Assembly: GCA_009746045.1 (NCBI GenBank)
Contig: RPFO01000310.1
Coordinates: forward strand, 4,593,317-4,657,316
Length of the DNA: 64,000 bases
Source: Mesostigma viride
Lineage: Eukaryota > Streptophyta > Mesostigmatophyceae > Mesostigmatales > Mesostigmataceae
Direction: 5' to 3'
Shown here: piece by piece, positions 55,801 through 64,000 of the stretch
Layout: the number at the start of each line of letters is the position of its first letter
How positions within the stretch are numbered: the first letter of the stretch is position 1
Program-made: the position numbers and the translations under genes
The notes under the pieces: model-generated
What the model saw: the letters and a program-made list of their open reading frames with translations, nothing else
Told to the model about the DNA's origin: nothing
Databases searched by the model: none

Positions 55801-58800
55801 CTATGGGCGGCGGGCCAATTAGCCCCAAGATGAACACGTGCCCGATGAACGAGGTGGGTGTGGCAGCACCGCATCACACACACGGTATCGCATGCCACGT
55901 GCCCTCATGTCCCAGCATGCCCATGGAAATACGGAAAAGCTGATTATGTTCTTTCCTGACCCAGTGCGTCTCTAGGCGGGCAGTGGCAGATGGTGCATGC
56001 TGCCCTTGTGCTTTGGCTCATGGTTGTCCGGGGTGCGTCCCCAGTGCTGCCATGCCATGTGCTTGTTTTTGTTGTCTTCTCGTATGTCATTCCACGGGTA
56101 ACCATTGCACAACCCCTCCAATCCTGATAGTCCTTTTTGATTGCGCTGTCCCCAAACAGACACGCCCACTCTCGTCGCCTCCGCATTGGGCCATATATCT
56201 CTGCCAGGATCTACCAGGTGCAGAGGTAGCATAAAGAGGTAGGGGCCCGTACCCTGATAGCAGCAAGAAAGCAACCCCATTCCCTCGTTCTCTTCTCGCT
56301 TCATGCGGAGACTCTGTACTGAGGACGGGAGGGGGGGGGCATGGGCTGGCATTGCCTGTGGCAGGGTGCCATGTTTGCGCATACGCTGCCCCTGCCTGAT
56401 CTGGGCCTGAATCGCGGTGATACTACTCTCATTCCTATGGCGCAGTATTCCTCACGCATCAACAATCGCCCGACGTAGCTAGCAAGGTGCTGTCTGTGTG
56501 TCTGGGCTGGCTTTTGATGCCCTACATTGGCGGAATATCCGTTGAATCGACAAAAAAAATAGCTCTCGCTTGTCCTGGTCTTGTCGCTGCGCTCCGGCCC
56601 CTGGTGTTGTCCCTGCTCTCCCGTTAGAACATTTCTAGTCTGTCGTTGTAGGACTGCTCATCGCTCCACGTCAGCTGACTCTGCTTCCCATCCCTTTTGT
56701 CGTGGGGTCAGCTCCCCCAAATACCGCAAGAGTGCAATGGCCAGAAGCCCGTGTTTCTGCATGACCCACCCCCGCACACCTCCAACCAGCGCACTTGTGC
56801 ACCTTCTCACTGTCACCTCCACGGCCGTTTCGCATCCGTCATGCCCTGACCCCCCCTCGATCGCGCCACCTGGCAGGAGCACGCGCTCATCTACGCGATG
56901 ATGATATCCCAGTCGGTCATCGACGCGGCCATCGCGCTGGATAAGGCCGCCGCCGCCGCAACCCAGTTTCGCAAGAAGAAAGCCGCGCTGCCAACATCCG
57001 GCACAATGCGCAAGCAGTACTCGACCGGCCCTCGCGAGACCGATGGCACTTCGGAGCGGCCGCTGTCCCCCCTGGGGCGAGAGGCCCGCAAGCGGAGCGG
57101 CGTGCAGCTGTCACATGTCCATCTGGACGAGGAGGGAGGCACGCCTCAGACGGATGGCTTGGAGGGGAACGGGTTTGGCCCGTCCCCTCACAGTCACAAT
57201 GGGGACATCAACCATGTGCCGGCACAAGATGAGCCGTGCTTGCATAATGTGGGCCACATGAATGGCATCCCGCAGCCATGCCCGGCCGTGTGCGCCTGCC
57301 CCTGCGCTAGCTGTCACATTGGCCGCGTGGGTCACGCACCGGACGGCGCGCCGGCCGGCGACGAGCTGGCGTACAGCACCAAGCGTGCCGACTGGAAGAA
57401 GGTCGAGTCGAACCAGTTCGTGGACCTGTCGCTGGACGATGAGGACGACATGAAGGGCCACAGCATGCGGCCGGGGTGGCAGAAGTTAAAGCAGCCCCGC
57501 AAGGCGCGGCTGGACCATGAGGATTCACTCTCCCGGCGTGACGCGGAGCATGACGCGCCACCGGAGGGGCTGAGGACGTTTCGTGCGTGGTTCCGGGACC
57601 AGACGGCGTTCCTGTGGCCAGCCCTCGAAGGTCTTCTGCTGGTGCACTTCACGCGGCACGTCCTGCGGGGGCTGAAGCTGATCGCCAAGGCACCGCGCAC
57701 GCACAAGGGGCAGGAGGGCATCACGCGCGGCCGGCTGTTCCAGTTTGGGTTCAAATACTGGCTGGTGTGCGCGGGGTTCCTGCTGCTCGTGCTCGCGCTC
57801 AGCCCGATCCACCACTCGCGTGTGCACCGCTGGAACGGGATCTGGATGTTTGTCACGGCCACCACGGTCATGCTGCCCAAGGTCGAGGCCACGGCGTTCA
57901 AGGCGGTGCTGCGGTGCATCGCCACGTTCAGCGCGGCCGGCACGGGCTACGTGATCATGATGGACGAGCGGGTGGCGGGGGAGCCCGCGATCATCTCGGC
58001 CATCCTCTTCTGCTTCACGCTCGTCGCGTGCTACAACATTACGTGTCCCTACCGATATGCCGGTGAGCACAGGGCAGTGGCGTACAAGCAAATGATCCGT
58101 TGCTATGTACCGTTGCAGGGTGGGGGGTGGGTGCGGGGGTGGGTGGGCGTGGAGCTCGGGGGAAGAAGCGACAGACGGGCAGATGTTTGGGTGGAGAATG
58201 GACGCACACGGTGATCACCGGAAGTTTGCGGGGATGAAAGGATGGGGAGATGGAGGCAAGGAACTCGGGAACAAGCTAAGAAGGGTGGCTAGTTAGGCTT
58301 AACCCTGGAAGCCCTTTTCTATATTCGGGGTCGGTGGATGATCGGTGGGTCTTAAGTGGCTGGGTGTCAAGCTCGCCGGTGGGCTCCGTGACAAGAAGCT
58401 CTACCAGCGAGCTTGAGCTGGGTCGCTGAAACGTTCATGCCGAATATGCAAAGTACTTACTATTGTACGTGCTTCGTGCTCTGCTACCACCATTCCTTCC
58501 CCACCCACACACCCACACCCACACCCACACACCCACACCCAACCCCCACACCCACACCCACACCCACAACCACACCCACACCCACACTCACACCCACACC
58601 CACACCCACACCCACACCCACACCCCACCCACATCCACCGCCACTTGCCCTCACCATACCCACCCACTCCCCACCCCACCCCACCCCCCACACACAAACG
58701 CCCCCACGTGCAAACCCTCTCCAGTGTACCTGTTCATCGAGACGTTGAACATGATCGTGCTGTGCCAGTACGTGCCGCCCAATGCCATGTCCCTCCTGCC

Positions 58801-61072
58801 GCCCTGCTCCGAGAATGACACGCTGATCGACCGCGAGCCGAGGGGCAACCTGGAGGACGACATCGAGGACGGGGAGTTCCCGCTGGAGTGCGCACTGCCC
58901 AACGAGGTCGGCGTGGTCCAGCCACGCACGGGTACAGCCACCTATGCGCTCAGCCGCGCGGCCACGATCGTGATTGGCAGCATCAGCGTGGTCCTGGGCA
59001 ATGTGCTCATGCCTTGGTACGCGAGCCAGCAGGCGCGCGTGTGCCTCTCGCGCGCACTCGTGGAGACGGACCGCATCTACTCGCGGCTCTGGTCGAACCT
59101 GCTCTCCGAGGCCTCGCGCTGCAAGGCCGAGTACGAGGACAAGTTCAACGATCGCTCACGCAGGAGGGCCACGCATGGGAGCACCGATGGCGGGGGCGCC
59201 GAGGAAGAGGGGGAGGACGGGGAGGGGGAGGGGGAGCAGGACCAGGATGAAGCAGCCATGACGGCATTGGCAGCGGAGTCGGACGCCGAGGTGGACAAGC
59301 TGCAGCAGGAGATCCAGGGGGGGTCCAGCAGGAGGCGGGGGGCCAGTCGGCCGAGGAAGAAGGACAAGAAAGCGGCCAAGACCCCCGTGGCCAAGACTTC
59401 ACCGCCATCGCTGGACGTGATGCGCCAGAACCTGGTCTCTGTCCAGCTCATGCTGCGCGACGAGGTGGTGTCCTGGCGGCGGGGCGTGCTGGTCATGCCA
59501 CCAGTCGTGTGCGAGGCGCACGCGACGATGACCAAGCTGGCCAACCGTATCACGTCGCTGAGTTTGATCGGGGGCGCGCCGCCGCGCATGACGGGCGTGT
59601 ACACGGGCCACGGCGTGCACATGTTTGCTCACCAGCTGCGCAACGAGATCCATGAGATGCTCATCGCGACCGACGAGGTCGTCCAGATCTCCGCGCGCCG
59701 GCTGCGGCATCCGGGCGACTCGGACAAGCTGGTGCATGAGCTGGTCACCGAGGGGCACAAGCAGGAGGAGCGGCGGGGGCTGCTCGGCTGGCTGTTCCCG
59801 CGCAAGAAGAAGATCAAGCCGATGCTCAGTGGCAGCTATTTCGTGGCCTTGGACGCCGCGGCCGACAACAAGTTCTGCCTGCAGGGGCTGCTGGGGGCGA
59901 TCAAGCGGCTGGAGAACGCGCGCGACCGATTCTGGCGAAGGTGCGTGGGCGCAAGTGCAAGGGTTACGAGGCGAGGGTGGCAGAATAAGCAACAGCACAG
60001 GAGAGGTTGATGGGATAGAGGGCCATAGTTAGTACGAGGCAATCGCCTGCCGCAGGGCTCTTCCTGGCTTCTGTGGGGCATTCTGCGAGGTTGCCACGGA
60101 CAAATACAAACAAGGATACCAAGCTCATAGGGGCGTGTAAATACCCCTGGTCTGTGTTGGGGTCACAGCTGCTGATCAGTTTGGCCTTGTCGACTCCATG
60201 TTAGGAAGTTGGGTGCCAATCATCCGTGCTGAGAGGGTTGTGGATTATGGGTCGTTGCTGACGTGTCTATTGCAAACGTGTTTTTTCCCCCCATTCACCG
60301 CCAGTGCTTGCAAGGTTCCTTGGTTGTAAACTGCTACAAAGAGCTTGAATTTGCAACATTCTAGGCCAGATGGGTGGGGCCGTGATCCAATCATTTGTTT
60401 TAGGGTTCTTGAAAGATGGCGGAGGCTGGGTATAGCTCACGGATGACAGCGGCGAGAGTACACGCATAGCAGTTTCACATAGACGTGCATAGGCCCGATT
60501 TTCAGTTCATAATTGCAGGTGCAAGGCTTCGGAGGAAAGGTTTTGTGCAGGCACACTTCTTGGGCCTGCATGCAGGCGTGCTCTGGTATGGTCATGGTGC
60601 TTTTGCAGTTTCGGCTGGAACTGTGGTTCCTGACAGCCTGACCGGTTCTACGGCAACAGATACCTAGAGTGCTGCACTTATTAGGCCTGTTTCTTTCGTG
60701 TCTGCTCTACCTTGCCTTATACATGTCCCTGGCTGTTCCCTGCCTGCATGCACGGGCACTTCACTACCAATCTGCAGCCAGACTGTACTAACTATCTGCT
60801 CCGTGATGGGTGGGTCATATGGTTGCGCGGCCGCCTCGGTCGCACGCACGTGCAGGTACCACGACATCCGGATGGACCTGTTCCACGGCGACATGCGGCG
60901 CATGCCCGGCGGGTTCAACGAGGACACTCCCATGTTCCTCAACGCGGACGACGTCTTCCTGCTCAAGTCTTGGCAGTTCGCTCACATGGCCTTCCTCGAC
61001 AAGATCATGCTCGTCGCCAAGGAGGTGGCGGCCGCGGACGGGGAGGTGGAGGAGAATTGGATCATGATGTAG
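52858..61072 (+). CDS. Large FUSC/ArAE-like multi-pass membrane protein, 6 exons, 1546 aa
   Basis: Exons 52858-52980, 53251-53610, 54315-55853, 56877-58062, 58725-59940 and 60856-61072 join in phase (4641 nt). Module 1 has about six hydrophobic helices (residues ~42-200: VALGCLVSYAPVLV, LTTILFLTASLL, ITMVSASAISAVLGGV, VLALCILTAIGLCLFA, PQAVIATFLYGMT, IFGMGAIGGIIVVLGGML), followed by a helical segment VKELSGAVVSLGHSISWYST. A long polar region follows, then module 2 (~920-1170), with WLVCAGFLLLVLALSP, IISAILFCFTLVACYNI and ATIVIGSISVVLGNVLMPW, then cytosolic coils with an acidic stretch (~1230) and a Lys-rich one (~1280). The two-module layout resembles fusaric-acid-resistance/aromatic-acid-exporter proteins such as fungal BRE4-like ones. 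Substrate unknown. The start is the ATG giving MSYTKMSYERLGRF. Confidence 0.75.
58500..58690. repeat. (CACACC)n microsatellite in intron 4 of the membrane protein gene
   Basis: About 25 units of CCCACA/CACACC end 35 bp before the acceptor at 58724. Thr-His-Pro open frames running through it into exon 5 are artefacts upstream of 58725. Confidence 0.9.
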
Positions 61073-62145
61073 AGCATGCGCGGCGGCGGCTCAGCCAGTT
61101 GCTGCTCGACGGAAGGATGTCAAGTGCACACTGGATCACAGGGTGGAGCTGACACATAATACTTCTGTCTACCGCCCCATCAAAAGGGTGTAGAGCGCGC
61201 ACGGCTCCACTGACACGATGTATAGCAGAGCACATGGCTCTACCGATTCTGCACTGCTCCGCGTACACTGCCCCACCAGATGATGCCAGAGACCCTGCGG
61301 CTGGATCCTTGGAGTACCCCATTCAACTCCTCAACCGTGCTCCTGACCCGTTTCTCCCGAGGGCAAGCTGCTGGCACGAATTGCAACCCAGGCCAGGGGT
61401 GCGCAACTTGGGTATGGTCTGGCACTGCCTAGCAAGGGGACAAGGGATGCGTGGACGATGAATGCAAATTGGGATGGTGATGGTCATGCTCCCTTTCCTT
61501 AAAAATGCGGCGGGTTCACTCATGCATGCGGCACCGGTTTGTGCTTGAACCGGCTGTTTTATTGCCTGCACCAACCTTGGAATGATGCATGCTGAATACG
61601 TCGGTGGCGAGGAGCTGTATACTATTGATGAACTTCGTATGAAAGGATGTATAGCCCCAGGCACAGGTTGGACAACGGATGGCTTTTTTCCACACTGTTA
61701 GGTGGCCTTACTGCAAGTTTGTAGGCACATGTTTATTACGCCTGTGAGGTATGGACACTGACAGGAACCTCCAGAAAGTTGTGTGGCTTTTGAGGAGACA
61801 ACAAATGTTTTATGATGGATTTACGCATGCATCTATGCAAGTGTTTTCTTGGTAGTAAGTAAGTGGAGTACCCGTACTTCTTCGGTCTATAAAGACATCA
61901 ACCGTATGCATGTTGAGTAATTTAACAATGTTCTTATCTATCGGCCTGACCCAATTTGCCTGTTCACATGCATGCTAGTGTCTATTGAAGCACTGACTCT
62001 GTGTCTCTGTCAAAAGCTATTAGTAAGTAAGTACTTGTGTGTCATGCGCATGGCCGGGCATGCCACGGAGAACTACGCTAATCTCATTAGAAAAATAATT
62101 CCATGAAAGTTACAAATATTGTCTGCATCATGGCCCAAACATATA
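61073..62145. other. 3' flank of the membrane protein gene, no further gene seen
   Basis: Contains the 3' UTR. GTAAGTAAGT motifs near 61855 and 62022 are not linked to any exon. Nothing else recognised. Confidence 0.5.
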
Positions 62146-62310
62146 TCAAGGAGGATCAGAATATATCAAGGAGACAACCAGCGCAGGCCAGAAATCGGGA
62201 GAATCCGGACCATGGTAGCCCGAGCCAGCCGTTATCTAATTTCCGCTTTTTCGAGTCGTTCAGATGGTGAATTTATGAATGGAGACGGAAATGCGTAGCC
62301 TAGCTTGTTC
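62146..62310. mobile_element. Second copy of the dispersed insertion found at 25198-25455
   Basis: GAGACAACCAGCGCAGGCCA (62171 onward) through GAATCCGGACCATGGTAG and TTTTCGAGTCGTTCAG matches 25209-25300 with scattered differences, then diverges. Both copies start just after an A/G-rich AAGGAG/AAAGAG. 62311-62640 holds no recognised gene. Confidence 0.65.
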
Positions 62311-62968
62311 ATGTAGAGTCTTGCTGAAACACATGATGATATATAGTGACCAGACGGGGGATATAATCCCCATCGATGAGCTGTCCTCTAGATACTGTGA
62401 TGGCAGACGAGGCGGTAGTGTAGCGACTATCCTCAGGCACAACTGTACCTCACCGGCATTGTACCCTGCATTCTACCGATGGGCCGCGGGGGCCGTGGGG
62501 AGAAAACATGCAGGATCATGCCCCTCCTGAAGGAAGGTGCTTATCGCAGACGGCAGCCCATTTCTCCTTGTCTATCATGCGCAGGCGAGGAGTACAGATA
62601 GTCCCAGAAGCCCTGCATCCTAGCTCAAGCAATTGTGTCACTTAGGTCCGGCCGGGTCGCGCCGCGTCGGTGCGGGGCCGGCGCTTGCAAGTTTGCCATG
62701 CAGTGGTTTGCGACGCACGTGACAAGGGTACCCTGCCATAGGAGGATTGGGTGTCTACCTGGTTGGCCAGTCCAAAGCCCGCCGGCAGGGCCCACATCGG
62801 TATTCACCCGGTCTGTGCGGGTAAGATGGCCGGCAAATTAAGAGGAGGCGGCGGTGTCGGATCGATGGTATGGGTGACAAGAGGGAGCTCGCAGTATATC
62901 TCAGCCCGTGTGCGGCGCTCTTGGTAGCGGACGCCGAGCCGGATGTGACGGAGCATTAGAACTAGTAT

Positions 62969-63140
62969 CAGCGCACAGCGTTTTAGTACCTTCAATTAGT
63001 TCTGGCACCTTGTGGCCATCAGCTTGCGCCTTAGCCGACGTCTAGCTTGAGCCCACCTCACCTTTGTAGCATAAGCTATGCGTCAGCCTACCTATGGTAT
63101 TGCACTGGTTGTATTGCACCCACAGTGTTGCGCCCCGGCA
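62969..63140. repeat. ~170-bp direct repeat, first copy
   Basis: Matches 63350-63517 at over 90% by eye, from AGCGCAC through TTGTATTGCACCCACAGTGT to TGCGCCCCGGCA. The two copies bracket the ORF1 fragment at 63141-63296. Confidence 0.85.
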
Positions 63141-63296
63141 CAGCAACGCCGCGATCAGTGGCCCGACTACATCCGCCACAAGACCAACCCCGAGAAGCCC
63201 CAAGTATACTGGCGGGGCGGGGACCTTGATGTCAACAAGAAACTGTGGAAGCCCCCCGGGCTCCCCCGGGATAGAGCACTCAAGCTAGTTGTCTAG
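63141..63296 (+). pseudogene. LINE ORF1 C-terminal fragment
   Basis: QQRRDQWPDYIRHK followed by VYWRGGDLDVNKKLWKPP, ending at a TAG. It aligns with QQQRRRELWPAYLQLR and VYWRGAVIHVDHKPW of the element at 26148-27496. The fragment begins abruptly where the preceding direct repeat ends. Confidence 0.65.
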
Positions 63297-63349
63297 ATGG
63301 GGGCAATCGATTATGGGATAGCTTAGGCATTACAGCACTTGAATGATAT

Positions 63350-63517
63350 TAGCGCACTGCGTTATAGTACCTTCAATTAGCTCTGGCACCTTGTGGTCAT
63401 CAGCTTGCGCCTTAGCCGATGTCTTGAGCCCACCTCACATTTGTAGCATAAGCTATGCATCAGCCTACCTAAGGTATTGCACTGGTTGTATTGCACCCAC
63501 AGTGTTGCGCCCCGGCA
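63350..63517. repeat. ~170-bp direct repeat, second copy
   Basis: Second copy of 62969-63140, followed by unrelated sequence (TACACCATGCTGTGG). Confidence 0.85.
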
Positions 63518-63689
63518 TACACCATGCTGTGGAGAGAGCGCTCTGTGGCCTGCCCACTTGCGGCAGTGAGAGAAGCTAGGGCGCCCTCCCTCCTTCTCGC
63601 TGTGTATCTAGGGTTGACGGTTCCTTTACTCTGTATTGGCACCCACGTGACGCAGTCACGTGCTTATTAATTATATTAATTGTTAATTA

Positions 63690-63908
63690 GAACTAGTGAC
63701 GGTGCCGTCAAGCTGCTTGCTCAGCGCCTGGTCCAGGGTCCACGCCTCGCAGCTGTAAAGGAGGATGCTGAGGACAAGGGCCTTGAACAGAATTCGCTTG
63801 CGCCGCTAGCTCACTCAGGTAGCGACATGTACGTCCAGCTAGAACATGTCGTGGCGGCGGAGGGCCGCCATGGCCTGGCCAATGCGGACGTGCTAGTCAG
63901 GCCTAGCT
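63690..63908 (-). pseudogene. LINE reverse-transcriptase C-terminal fragment
   Basis: The minus-strand frame reads RRKRILFKALVLSILLYSCE then AWTLDQALSKQLDGTVT. It corresponds to HRKRMLFKVLVLTVLTYGAE and AWTLTATLAAKLDGTVT of the LINE at 20980-24794. Two in-frame stops lie upstream in the fragment. It is a different, diverged lineage of the same LINE type. Confidence 0.7.
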
Positions 63909-64000
63909 AGCCGTGGCCTTAATTGTACATGTACGCCTACTAAAGGCACTATACCAGCTGATGCCTTAGCACTCTTAAGTCATGTACATGTGTGACTATG

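Noticed and set aside
58413-58724. Upstream extension of the membrane-protein exon 5 frame through Thr-His-Pro sequence
   Set aside because: It is the (CACACC)n repeat in intron 4. The acceptor at 58724 restores the phase from exon 4.
62969-63517. LTR retrotransposon (direct repeats around a coding fragment)
   Set aside because: The enclosed coding fragment is LINE ORF1-type. There is no primer binding site, polypurine tract or gag/pol, and the interior is only ~210 bp.

Overview
The window looks like nuclear DNA of a eukaryote, most likely a green alga. Reasons: genes with many small GT-AG introns, an interstitial plant-type telomere tract (CCCTAAA)n at 11633-11710, GC-rich coding exons, and LINE-type retroelements. 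The lineage call is inference; no marker gene here fixes the species.

Three host genes can be assembled exon by exon with matching intron phases. (1) A kinesin-4 type motor on the minus strand, 16005 down to 690, 21 exons, about 698 aa; nearly every intron holds a private minisatellite. (2) The alpha subunit of Rab geranylgeranyltransferase on the plus strand, 33383-47974, 11 exons, 928 aa, with prenyltransferase-alpha repeats, an insert domain and leucine-rich repeats. Its fifth intron is 6.6 kb of telomere-like heptamers in homogenised blocks. (3) A 1546-aa membrane protein with two FUSC/ArAE-like hydrophobic modules, plus strand, 52858-61072, 6 exons.

Genes 1 and 2 diverge from an intergenic region that was originally under 1 kb. 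It is now split by a 16.4-kb element (16577-32998) bounded by a perfect 10-bp target duplication (GACCGCGTAG) and by terminal inverted repeats of about 2.4 kb that consist mostly of a 21-bp minisatellite. No transposase is visible, so it looks like a non-autonomous Mutator-like or foldback element. It carries nested insertions: an almost complete LINE (20980-24794, 13-bp target duplication, EN+RT split by a frameshift in a C9 run), an ORF1-only 'half-LINE' (25701-27647, 11-bp target duplication), a 258-bp insertion that recurs near 62.2 kb, a small TIR element, a tRNA-like SINE head, and an internal tandem duplication in which one copy holds an 835-bp GC-rich block of unknown origin.

The intergenic regions at 48.1-52.8 kb and 61.1-64.0 kb hold decayed pieces of the same LINE type (ORF1 C-terminus, RT C-terminus), including one fragment inserted into another. 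The general picture is a genome whose introns and spacers are being enlarged by tandem repeats and retroelements while the exons remain intact.
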